From assembly GCA_000226015.1 (NCBI GenBank), contig JH152962.1:9707-62347 (forward strand): DNA of 52,641 nucleotides, written 5' to 3'. Shown one piece after another: positions 1-12,600 of this stretch (the stretch's first letter is position 1; every line of letters begins with the position of its first letter). Source of the stretch: Mnemiopsis leidyi (lineage: Eukaryota > Ctenophora > Tentaculata > Lobata > Bolinopsidae). The notes beneath the pieces were generated by a model. That model was not told the DNA's origin. It saw only the letters and a list, made by a program, of their open reading frames with translations, and searched no databases. Both the position numbers and the translations under genes were made by a program.

Positions 1-13
1 TCTCTCTCTCTCT

Positions 14-73
<60 letters not shown>
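1..73. repeat. (CT)n microsatellite
   Basis: An almost pure CT dinucleotide run with a single ACT interruption. It begins at the window edge, so its full length is unknown. A smaller CT tract lies at 2313-2342. Confidence 0.95.
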
Positions 74-76
<3 letters not shown>

Positions 77-1267
77 TCAGCCCTTGTTACCTGTGTCTTG
101 AGGCAGCTATAAACGCTCTGCTGTACTACCAATTCACCGCCAACCACCCCGCATAGACTTGTCTCTTGATTTTAAAGTTTCTGTTTTTAGGGGTTCCCTC
201 CGTTTTCAAACCCTGCTCTCTTGATATTTTTTCCTGTGTGGCTTCCCCCGCTGCGCAGCGCGGCGTCACTTCTGATCGCTAATGAGAGACGTGAGCATGG
301 ATGTAGTTTTAACTCAGCCAACATTAATGTGTGGTTGTGTAACTCACACTCCCCCTTAACCCAGATCTGTTAAACAATCTCCACTTGTTCCTCAAGTCTA
401 CTTCTTCCCTGGCTTCACAGTTCAGAATGTTCCATCTCCGTGTGCCGTTTCTGCTGAAACTTGGCGTGGTTTCATGTCCTGAATATATTATAATTCCGGT
501 TCTGGTAGGTCTGGTGCATGAAACTAGAAACTCTGTATTAGAGCATGATGTCATTATCACCTATCACTTGGGAACTGGATGCTAGGGTTGTCTGTAAAGG
601 TGAACCGATTTTGTCGCTCGTGTGTCCTGCCCTCATGGCTATTTTTTAACACTCACCCTAGAAATACTTAGGGGGCTTCTTAATCGTGGTTTTTGGATTT
701 ATAGCCCACAGTTTTATTCTTAATTTTCCCTCTTTGCTTTTATCTCCTTGGTCCTGATTTTGCCGTCAATTGTTCACTGCTATAGCTCTTAATTTTGTTA
801 AAACGTTTTCACACCAGTGATTTTGTGAGTTCCTATTCTCTGGGTCACTGTGACTTCGTTCGTGAGCCATTGTGTTTGTACTAGTTTTCATTCACTTCTG
901 AAGAAATACAACAACCGTTCACTAACGATTATTCCATTTAAAGATAATCTTGGATCGGCTGAAAGCGTAAAACTTCAAGTTACCCATATACTTTTTACTC
1001 TTGTCGTAACTTACTGTTCCTTACCTTTGTATAACACGTTTTTATATTTGACATCCCTCTTGTGCATCACTGCTTTGGTTGTACTTACTTTCATTCTGTA
1101 CCACAGTTACTCTTTCCTATCACTAGTGCGAAATGTTTCTGAAATTTTTTTTGAATGAACAAGACCTACTTCTTGTATCAATTTCTTTACTTTCGATACA
1201 AAGTGTAAAGACACCGTCAATACCTGTCTAAGCCGATGTACTTACCCGGTATTTTTAGCGGAGAAGA
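74..1267. other. Non-coding stretch upstream of the septin locus
   Basis: No supported gene. Open frames here are short, AT-rich and lack splice-site context. The stretch may hold the promoter or 5' UTR of the first septin exon candidate, but I see no clear TATA or initiator element. Confidence 0.5.
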
Positions 1268-1867
1268 ATGCAGAAAATAGTCAGAAGATTCTCAGACCGA
1301 ATAACCACCCAACATGACGTAGACAACACCCTCGGTGGGTCCAACCCCAACTTCCTCAGAACGTGGTCCCTCCGTCGCAAACCCAAATCTAAATCCAACT
1401 CTTTTCTGGACTCAACTAGCGCCAGCAGTTTCATAGACCCGGGCCACCCTCCCACGCCCCAACCAGAACACGACTCTTCCTCCACCACACATCGTCCCCG
1501 ACCTCCTGGACTTCCTCCAGGACCAGGCAGACCTAAACCTAGATCAGCACCTCACAGGGTGAACGATACTGCTGCTTGTGTCAAGTATGTAGAGCCCGTC
1601 GATATCAGCAGTCTTAGCAGTAACGAACATCTTGATCATAGAAACGGTCATGGTACGTTACCCAAGAGAAGGGAAAAGAGGAACAGCATCAAGAGGTTGT
1701 CACTTGAACTTACCATGCTGTCTCAAGACAAGGAGCTGAAGGAAGCAATTGAAACGGGTTTTAAAAACAATTTCTTGTGTTCGAACGCCGAACCCACACA
1801 TGTTACCAATGAAATAGAGGAGAAAACCCGGGAAAGTTTCCCCAAAATGAAGGAGCACACCCCCGTT
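1268..1867 (+). CDS. Candidate alternative first coding exon of the EF-hand septin gene
   Basis: A 200-codon open frame from an ATG ends exactly at a consensus donor (GTT|GTAAGT) in phase 0. The peptide is basic and rich in Pro and Ser, with clusters such as RRKPKSKSNS and RPRPPGLPPGPGRPKPR, so it is probably disordered. Its phase lets it join the septin exon at 4477, which also starts in phase 0. Long basic, proline-rich alternative N-termini are known in vertebrate SEPT9, where they bind microtubules or bundle filaments. That this exon belongs to the septin is inference from position, strand, phase and that analogy. It could instead be the last visible exon of an independent transcript. Confidence 0.5.
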
Positions 1868-3678
1868 GTAAGTATCATTTCATGTCATTATCTGTTGTTT
1901 TCTTGGCGGAGCTGCCAATTTCAGTGGGCTGGGCTTTCTTGATATCATATTCCGCACGATAAACCAAATTGTAACGAGATTAGGAAAATTCAGATCGATA
2001 GCGTTTTGTTTCAAATTTCAGTCTAGAATCATGTTCAAGGTGCTCTGTTGTATGTTACTGTGGAAACTTTAACCCGAATTAGTGTATTGAAGATCAGACT
2101 ATATAAGTTATCCCGCTATTCCTAGTAATAGTTTGTAATTTTATATTTAACAGTAAACTTAAAATTACGCCCTCTAGCACAAGACGTTCCCTAAAAATAA
2201 ATATGTAACTCAGGTAAGTCTGGTATTCTAGCGGCCATGTGGTATACATGTGGTATACATGTGTACATAGATAATTCCACATCGAATTAATACCTAAACC
2301 TGGTACTCTATAAGGCTCTCTCTCTCTCACTCTCTCTCTCTCAGTTAGCCAGCATGTTCCTTTACGTTGAACTCCCCACACTCTGTCTTGTTGCTGTAAC
2401 TCACTGTTAGTCCTCTAATTGCAGCTAGCAGCAGCTAGCAGCTATAATTTTCTAAATTTATCCTCCAATTTCCCCTGTCAACACACAGCCCTCACCGCCA
2501 TGTCAACTTCCAGCAAGCTTGGGCTTCTTCGCAACAGAGCCACGTATAATGAGCTTTGACGTGTGTAAGTAGGCTACGCCTCGCCCTATTCCCGACTTTC
2601 TTTCTCTCTTCCTTTCTCAAGCTTCTCCCAAACTTAATGAGACGGTCTCATGTACAAACAGTTACTGTGACTCGTCAACCGATTTCAGTGTTGTTGTGCC
2701 ATTGTGCTTCTTCGCCACACGACCCTCGTCAGCGGTGTCATGCCGGTACATCGCTTCAACTAGCTGTCGACTGTGTAGAATAACATGTTGCTTTAAATAT
2801 TTAGCTTGTACACGATATATGTTGTGTCGGAGGTCTCTAACTCTACTTTCAACTACTAATACATCAGTTATCGACACTGTTTAGTTCTATATCGACGTCG
2901 CCTTGTGTCAGCTGATGTTGTAGCGTAGATTCTACTTCATTTAGTGTATAATATTTCAACGCGTTGCTGCGTTGCAAGGACCAGGGACCTCCCGGCTTCG
3001 TAAAATCCCGAGTTTTGTCAATTTTGTTGCATATTTTACAATCCCGGAACGTCGCATATTTTCCGTTTTTCACCCAGCGCTCTGTTCCCGGTTTTCCTTG
3101 ATTCTTGTTGTGTTTTGACACGCACAATATTGATAATTTTGCCAGATAAATCTAATTAAAATTTACGCTTTTACGGTCCCCTGATTTACCTGGACTGTAG
3201 ACAAACTTACACACAAGAAATGGCATGTTTGACTCTGTAACAAGATATGATATGAGCATGTAATTAGTTATGCAAATATGCCGGATGTTTATGAATGTGC
3301 GGTTACTAAAGCTCCCCGTACACTTAGCCAGCTTTTAGTGTGTGTGAAACAACTTCCTTAAATACATCTTTTATCTTGTTGAACCTGGGTGTTTTCTTTA
3401 TACTCTTCGTCGATAACATAGTATAACACGTTAGTTATACTTTTTCTTTTTTCTTGTCGTCTTTGCTTAGTCTTGACGATTTACTTCTCTCTTCTCTCTT
3501 ACAGTCTAATTTGAGCATTCTCTCTTCTTTACCTCTACCACATGATTGAGTCTTCCACTTTCTTGTCTCCGCTGCCGAAGAAACCGTAATTCTAGCACAC
3601 CAGGCCTTTTCAGTTTCCTACCCGACACGACACCTAAATAGTTCTATAACTTGTATAACTGATAAAACTAAATAGCCG

Positions 3679-6600
3679 ATGGCAGAAACCGGCCCCCCTG
3701 TCCTTGATGAGGAGCCTATCCAAAAGAGCGGACTAGAAAAAGTGGAAGAAGGCTCCCCAAAAGCTCCCGTCGAGATAAAACTCAGCTCGGAGGCACCACC
3801 CAAAAAACAGAGGAGAGCTAAGTTAAAATCAAAAGATTCTAGCGATAAGGTGATTGGATTATATACGCAGTTTCTGATAGGCCATAGTTTTTTTCAATCT
3901 CTGGTCTCTTGGTATCTTGCATGAGCGCGATTATTACCCTCAATGACACTTGCAAGAATGCTGCCGTAGTAGACTGGATTACGTCACCATCCAAGTATTG
4001 GAAAATCGCCACAGACTCTAGATCAAATCATCCTCCGTGGTATTTTCCCTATTTTTATAAATGACACTTGCAATAAAGCCCCTATCATGTCTCATATTGC
4101 AGTTATTAGAAATTTGGAAGCCCAACTCCCACACTGTCCCTAATGTTGTCCATTACATTCATACACCTTTCTGAGTCAACCTTGGGGCCTAATTGTCTTC
4201 ATTTTTAAATGCTCGCCATCCGTACCCATTTTTTCGATCAGAGCAGCCATTTCGCTATAAGAGAAATATATCCGAAATACTTGTGATGGGGTCAAAGTAG
4301 ATCAGTCCAGATAAAATTGTAAATTTGGTAGTTTGAAAATTCTTGAGAACCTCTAGAATTTCCCAGAATTAAACAATTAGATACTTGGGAGTATCAGAAA
4401 AATCTGTCTCTGAAATTCAATAGGCTATTGAATGAGTGTTTCCTATCCAGTATGGCTAACATTCCCCTCATTTCAGGCCGCGACACAGCTCTTAACAGAA
4501 TCGCAGATAACAGGTAATTCTATACCGATATTTAGTTGCTCTGCGTCCTTGTGGAGTTGATTAATTAACAGATCTGATAAACTAACTGTGTCGTATATAA
4601 TGTTATATCAAGTTGTATTGTAGATTGTATTTATAACACCCCTACCATGTTATACATTCTGTGACTCGTGAGACTTTGTAATTAGTAACACTGGGGTTTT
4701 GTGATGAAAGACTGAAACCTGTCTACAGCTCTTATCATCTGTTTCTGTTTCATCCTTACTCTCACCGTCTGTTTAGAAAATTAGGCGAAATAAGAGAAGA
4801 TTCAATATTTAGAAAGGCGAGATTAGTCATACTCCTAGATAGTAAATTTGTAAAATTGGAGTTTCGCTAATGAAATTGCACGGAGAAAATAAATGCGTTG
4901 TACGAGTAAGAAAATTAGAATTTCCTGCATTTAATTGACGCTAGCAGCAGGCATGATCTCATCATGTTGACTATATATGTACATGTTGAATGCTGATGTA
5001 TAAATATTTAACATTTGCCGGCCCTCGGTCTGTAACACACAAAGTGGCCTGCCTTTAGATGAAGATCTAAAAATGTCAGAAATCAATCGCTAAACAATAA
5101 ACGTCTCTGACAGGATTCGATCATCCATTACATCACCGTTGTAACGGATTGCCAAACCTTCTAATTACGGACACTTCTTGCTGCACAGATTCCCGATGTA
5201 ATTGTACGAGTTCTATTTTTACTGAGAAAGTCTTCTCGAGCCCGGGTCACTATTGTGCGGCTTCACTTCAACTTGCTGCAAACTGTACAGCTTGCTGGAC
5301 TGGCATAGACATAGTACTTAGAACTTGTCAATCAGGCAATGCAAAGTATCTACTTAGTATTCAGATGCAGAACTAGGTTTAGCCGAGACTTATATCTTGG
5401 TTGTCGGACTGAAGTAAAACCTAGCCGGTCTCCGTAGTTTTAGTAATAATAATACTGTTGTTATTTAGCTAGATGTTCTAAGATGTGTTGAGATATGAGG
5501 CAATGTGTGACAAATTGTGTTATACCCTGAAAGCAATAGAGGCAAGCGCCTACATGTTAAATTTGATACGAACAACAGAAAACTTTGGTGATAGAAATTA
5601 AGTCAATTTCTATCTCAAAATCTCAAAAAAGTCGCTGGTTATTTATTAAGATGAAGTCTTAAAATAGAAACCAAGAGGATCTGCTCCATTTGTACAATAA
5701 AACAACCGTCATGAGCCGAACGTAAAGGCTTTGGAAGGTGTCTTAGCTGTTTTAATACTTGAATTTAGCGTTGTAATACTTACATAGTATTAAGTAAAGT
5801 ACTCTTATAGTTTAAACACTATCTAACTCCAAAGACATTGCCCAACTTAAGTATCGGGCGATGAAAGTATGGTACACACTACCTTAACCGTAACTGGCGT
5901 GTATGTATAATTGTACATTCGGCCTCCTGTAATTGGCCGTTACACTTGTGTAACATGTGGCTTGTGTAACATGTGGCGGTTGGAGCGTCCGAATTAAAAT
6001 AAGTATAAGATAAAAATAAACTGACACACCTCCCACCCAGCTCTAGAGAACGCCTTCAAAGCGGGAGATGTTGAGGACAGAGGAGTGGTAGACGCCGGAC
6101 AAGTCCAGTACATAGTACAGCAGGTCCTGGGAGACGTGCTTACCGTCAGTGAAGTCAGAACTCTCGTCCAGAAGGGAGAAGCTGTCGGGGCTGCCAGTAC
6201 GTGGTTTTCTTGTTTTGTAGATATTTTCAGTTCTGTTCGCGCTGCCAGAACGTGATCATCTAGTTTTTTACTAGGAGATATTTTAGGTTCTGTCGGGGCT
6301 GCCAGTACGTAGTTTTCTAGTTTTTTACTAGGAGATATTTTCAGTTCTGTCGGTGCTGCCAGTACGTGATTTTCTAGTTTTGTGGAAGATATTTTCAGTT
6401 CTGTTAGGGCTGCCAGTACGTGATTTTCTAGTTTTGTAGGAGATATTTTTAGTTCTGTCGCCGCTGCCAGTACGTGATTTTTTTGTTTTTGTTAGGAAAT
6501 ATTTTCAGTTCTGTCGGCGCTGCCAGTACGTGATTTTCTAGTTTTGTAGCAGATATTTTCAGTTCCGAAATTAGCATTAGTGCATCATGATAATCCTGTT

Positions 6601-9600
6601 TCTGATTTCCGTTTTGCAAAAGCGTTTCGGATAATTCCTTATCGTTAGGCTGTGCGGCTACGTAGTACTGAATTCCCGGCTGTATGCACCCTGGTATTTG
6701 TACCGTGAGAATATTCTGATCGCATTACATTTTAATTCTTATAGTTATATCTGATATGTCTGTAACTCTGGCTGTCCGCAGAATATCTCCTTATTTCCCT
6801 GGAACTGTGCAATCTATAGCTCCACTATTCTGTAGTAACATAGTACCGGTATAAAAAAATCTATACTGTTATGTGTACCGATTTAAACAATTCCCTATAA
6901 AATTCACCCAGACAATCTCAATTTCAGCGGGCGTGATAAACCTGCAAGAGTTTAAAGATCTCCTGATAGATCTCCTTCACACAACCACTACAAGATGGGG
7001 GGCACTGCAGACCTCACTGGACGGGTATGTTGGCTTTGACACCGTCCTCGAGCAACAGCGCAAGAAGTTCCTCAAGAAGGGCTTTGAGTTTAACCTCATG
7101 GTTGTTGGTGAGTTCTAGAACTTTTAGTAAATTTCCAGTTCAACTTAACTTATTTGTCATGTAGGTGACTATTAGATGATCTAACTCTTGAGTAACGTAG
7201 TCGTTAAGTGTGAATGTAGTCTTGTTAATCTGTGTAATTTGATAGTGATGGTACAAGATTTGTCACAGAGCCAATATAATGCACAACCTTCTTTTACTAA
7301 ATTCAAATTCGGAAGTTATCCAAAAATTGTAGATCAGGCTGATTACCTACATGGCGAGTAAGTACGACTTTGTAAAAGAATATCGTTGCTATGCACTATG
7401 CAGGTAGCTAACAAAGTACCTTACCTACTGAATGAAAACTGTAGTACCTACCAATGCAATGTAAGGTACCAGAGAGATATACAGTACTTCCAGTATATCC
7501 GGTTACTACAAACATTACCTAATACAAACCTACCCTATCTCATACACTCAACTCCTGACTGCTACATGACTTCTACATGACATAATACTACATGACATAA
7601 TGTACTAGGTCATGTCGCTAATTGAGTTGGGGGAGGAGGAGGGGCAGACCATCAGACGGGAACTTCTCAGTAGGCAGTAGTAACAACTAACACGTATTGC
7701 TGTATGACTAAATTGTATTGATGTGGTATTGTTATTGCCTCATGTAGATTGTGCGCGGGTTCAGTAAACAGTAAACAGTAAACAGTGCACTGCAACTCTT
7801 ACTGCTCACTGGGTGCAGGGAGGAGAAGTTATCTACCTCTAGCTCTACACTTATACCAAGACATACACTAGGTATACAGTGTATTAAGATGAGTACAACT
7901 TTAGTACAAGTACATGGTATACACTATATTACAGTTAGATAGTTGTGTAATTACTACATTTGAGTACTATTATATCCATACAGATAAAGTGGGTGTTCCC
8001 TAAATACACTGCACGTCAATAACATGCTAGACATAGTACATGTATGCTATAATACTAGTACTACAACTTTCATAGATACGCAAGAATACTGCTGTAGATC
8101 TATACGCTAAATGATGCTTCTATAGATCTATAGTCTATACGCTAATTGATGTTACTAAAGATATTTACTTCAATACTATTTGAAGATCCTACTACTCGGT
8201 AATACTATGCCACTCACCCTACACCGATACTACTGTAACACACGTTCATGTTCAACACTAAGTCCCATCTTCTCTAGCCTCTACTCAACTTACAATATGT
8301 GTGTACCAGCTCATGTCTCTTTGATACACAACACAATCCTGTACCAGTGTGCATGTCAGTGTGTCTCTAAATGTCAGTCCGCCTGTATGTATGTATGTCA
8401 GTACGTCTGTATGTCAGTCCGTCTGTATGTATGTCAGGGTGTCTGTATGTCAGTCCGTCTGTATGTATGTCAGGGTGTCTGGTTGTCAGTCCGACTGTAT
8501 GTATGTATGTCAGGGTGTCTGTATTCATGTCAGACGTCAGTGTTTCTGCATACTGTATGCTTACTTCTGTGTTGTCGGTTGTCCGACAGAGCGAAGATCG
8601 AATAATATTTCGCTGTAAGACGACTGTTTATCCTCAAGTTTATCTCATCACTACACGGAAACCGTCCTGCTCCCTCCTCTCTATTGCGCAAATCACGTGA
8701 CTATAAAACACAAGTCACGTGACGTTAATCCTGCTCCGGTAATAGTCGAGATAATGGACCTGGGCGGTCTGTATTGGTTGAAAATAGCGTAGAGATCTTT
8801 ATGTAATCACGAGATTGTTAAGTACCTGAATATTGAGTATGTTGTGCCAGCTGTATGTACATACTTACACAGGCTATAAGCTAGAGGTAATGAGAATGAC
8901 GTTTACACTAAAGTACCCTGTGTTCTATTGAGTACAGGTTAAGCTACTAAGCTCTACAAGCGACAAGCTGCTGCACTATAAGTACCGTACTCCTGTAACT
9001 TGGTCCCACACAATCAGATTACCTCCGCCTCCTGATTCGATCAACAACCATAAACCCTTAAATTTTTGTAGACCATCACGAAATCGAACCCGATACAAAT
9101 TACCGATAATCGTGATTTCCAAACCTCTGCACGAAATGAATTTCGATGTTTTTCTGGATTCAACACAAACACATTCCTTCATTCCGTAAATTATCATCGA
9201 GCTTAATATCCCTTCCGAAGTTGTGTGGGTTTGAGAGAAGAAGCAGAAGGATGAGGAGGTGTCATTACTGACCAATTAAGTAATTAGATAATGACCGGTC
9301 GGTGTGTCGAATCTTCTTATCCCTTTTAGATTTCTAGCGACTGTAACTGACTTTCAGACCGCCTGGCGGGATGGAGACAAGAATACCGCTCTATGTACCG
9401 CGCTAGTCGTACTTTCATGCTCCAATCTTATCGTCAATATCACCGAATCACGTACACGTGACATAAATTTCGTTTATTTGTAAGAATTACTCAATATAAT
9501 TTATCGCTAAAGTTATTATAGATATCTTTACATCACAATTCCGTTGAATAGCGTTAATTCCACCCAAAAGCAACGCACAGCGGTATTTGTGTAATCAATA

Positions 9601-12600
9601 TTGAATTGATATATTTATCTTAGGAGAAACAAATTTAGATCCAATAAAACTGTATCTAAACGTGACTTCCTTACAGGCGAGTCTGGTCTGGGTAAAAGTA
9701 CGCTGGTAAACACTCTCTTCAAGTCTAAAGTCAGCAGGACCAGCTGCACTAATGAACCTCCGCAGAAGATCCCTAAAACTGTCGAGATTAACACTGTAAC
9801 TCACGGTAAGTAATACTGTAACTCATTGTAAGTAACACTGTAACTCACGGTAAGTAACACTGTAACTCACGACCTAAATAATACTTTAACTCACGGTAAG
9901 TAATACTGTAACTCATTGTAAATAAAACTGTAACTCATGGTAAGTAACACTGTAACTCAATGTAAATAAAACTGTAACTCATTGTACCTGTGTTTACTGT
10001 TACTCAATGTAATTTATATCGACAGGACTTTTGTGCCTTAAGAATATATTTTATGGTGAAGTTGGAAGCAAATTTAGGGGGTTGGGTGGTAACACTCTGA
10101 CCATAATTGACCATGACACCCTGAATTTTGGCGCATGGTCATCTGACCATTCGACCTAGGCAATATTTTAATTTTGACCAAGATTTTCATGTTGTTACTG
10201 TACAAATTTCTCTCGCAGTTATCGAAGAAAAGAATGTGAGGTTACGATTGTCTATAACTGACACACCCGGGTTCGGTGACCAAGTTAACAACGAAAATTG
10301 GTGAGTTATTCGCGTAGGATTTTCTGCATTTGAATAAAACAGATTTGATACTTCAAACATAATAAATAGATGAGGAAAATCGAACCATGCTGTTGAGGCA
10401 ATCAATCAAGTTTAGGCACATTGAAATCTCAAAATTCTGCCTGCTCTACCTCACTACAACTCCATATTCTCCCTGGCAGCTGGTTGCCGATATACGACCA
10501 GATAAACAAACAGTTCGACAAGTACCTCACTGAGGAGAGGAGTGTGGTGAGGAGAAAACAGATCCCCGACAGTAGGATACACTGCTGCTTGTACTTCATC
10601 GCTCCTACCGGACATGGTCTTAAAGCTCTCGACATCAGGTAAGTTACTAAGTACTTGTTTTTAAAGTATTCTTGATATAGGACATACTCATCATACTTAG
10701 GTATTTTCTCGGTAGTTGTTTATTGAGTGATTTTCTGTAAGTTTGTCACGATTCTATAAACTTATCCCTAACCGATTTGCCGAGTGTGACCTAACATTTA
10801 CATTAAGATTTAACGTTGTAATCCTGCATGAAAATTAGATGTTGAGTAGACCTGGTATTTAAAGTCGCCTGGAAAAGTAATGCTCCGTATTCTCAGTTGT
10901 ATGAAGAAACTACACGATGTGGTGAACATAATCCCAGTTATCGCTAAAGCAGACACTATGACTATAGAGGAAAGGGATGCGTTCAAGGTAAGATTTACTT
11001 TCTGTTTAACGTGAATAACGGATATAATAATATAAGTACTTACTTTTGTTATAAACTATGTACTTACCCGTACAGATATTCAGGAATCTGAAATGTTCGG
11101 TCATGTGTATAATAGACATAGTTGTAACCGGTACCCTGTGTACGTGTAACGCCTCAATCTTGTGAAATGTGAATTATTTGTTAACAACATTTTCCTAAAT
11201 AACTGTTGACGATTGTACACTAGGCCGAAATTTCGTTAGAATTTCTAGTTTGATTTAGCGCGTGCTAGCTATTAAACATACAGCTCAAAGTCGGCTTTTG
11301 ATTTGCTGTCATCAACACCACCGAGAAAGGCAGGGCACGATACCATTGCTCATAAGTTATATATACCAACAATACCATATTTGGTAATGTCTAAAGCGTG
11401 AAGTTGCACGTCAAGTGCCAGTTTACAAGCCCAGTGAGACCTTCCCAGATTCTGCATAAGTATGGACTATGGCTGTATTCAGAACTTTGCATTTTACAAA
11501 CTTTTATAGCTCACCCCTGTCAAAACTACCCGCTTAGCAGTGGGAGATATGTCACCTAATACAAAATACTCGTTTCTTATTGGTCGGTTGATGTCACGTG
11601 ACACGAAGGTGAGATTCTGATTGGTTGAGGTGAACTTCCCACCCAAGTGTTGAGTGACAAGGTACATGGGAGATACACAGACGTGTGTATATATCAGGCC
11701 TGGAGCTTGTAGTGTAATACTGGCGTGTGTGTACAGTTATCATCATTACGTCTGGGTATTGTGAGGGTGAGAATAAAGGGTTATTGGAGACCGTATAGCG
11801 TCTCTAATCGCAGGCTAGGTAGACCAACCACAGAGCTCAGTGACCTATAATACGGTATTAAATATAATATTTACTTCTACCTGTAAAATGTGGTATTTTG
11901 TAACGCCTGGGTGTGACTCTAACATGTCCGTTTTGTGGGGGCCAGGTACCCAGGTAGATTAATACTGCTTTGATCATTACAACAAACATCTGCTTCACTT
12001 TCCGTCCCAGTAAGAGGTAAAGTCACCAACCGTACATTGCCCCGTACAAGATACAGCTACAATTCACGTCTTAATAGAACACAGAGTAACCTGGAAATAC
12101 GTCTACTTAAGGAGAAGCTCTAATTAACCGAGCTAAATAATCCGTGCAAGATGAGATCAGTGTAAATTGGGCGGTCAATTGTAAGACGGAAGTTGAGGGT
12201 TACTTTGCGCTTTGCAGTGCGGTCTCGCAAATTTCAGTCGAGCTAGAAATAACGCATTCATGGAAAAGAAAGATATGGATGATTAGGTTGAGCCGCATTT
12301 TTCCATCCTGTCAAGACCTTTATTATCGGATAACATTTGCCCTCTGCCACTCTATTGAGTATTGACCCGAGGTTAACTTTAAAGTTTCACGTAAGATAGT
12401 TTAAACCTCTGTGAGACTGTGAGCATATTATGTGACTTCACTGAGGGATGTAGATATGAGCGATGAGTTTTTATAACTTCAGGCTGGATATTGAATATCC
12501 TCTGTTCTTTTGTCGACATTCCGGTCTTTCCGGAAAAAGAAAGAAAAAATGTGAACGGGATGTGAACTATATTTATCTGTATAGTTACGTCATGACTCAT

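Larger units (their letters stand above)
7108..9676 (+). other. Septin intron 4
   Basis: A 2.6-kb intron splitting the P-loop codon GGC (GT at 7108, AG at 9676). It holds a short AGTAAAC repeat near 7768, a GTCTGTATGTATGTCAGTCC-type minisatellite (8372-8530) and a pair of TCACGTGA palindromes (8692-8723). No internal gene was recognised. The Cys/Val-rich open frames across the minisatellite are repeat artefacts. Confidence 0.7.

Noticed and set aside
8180..8700. Three overlapping + open frames rich in Val, Cys, Met and Ser
   Set aside because: They are translations of the GTCTGTATG minisatellite in three frames; all three are open because of the repeat composition, not because of coding selection.
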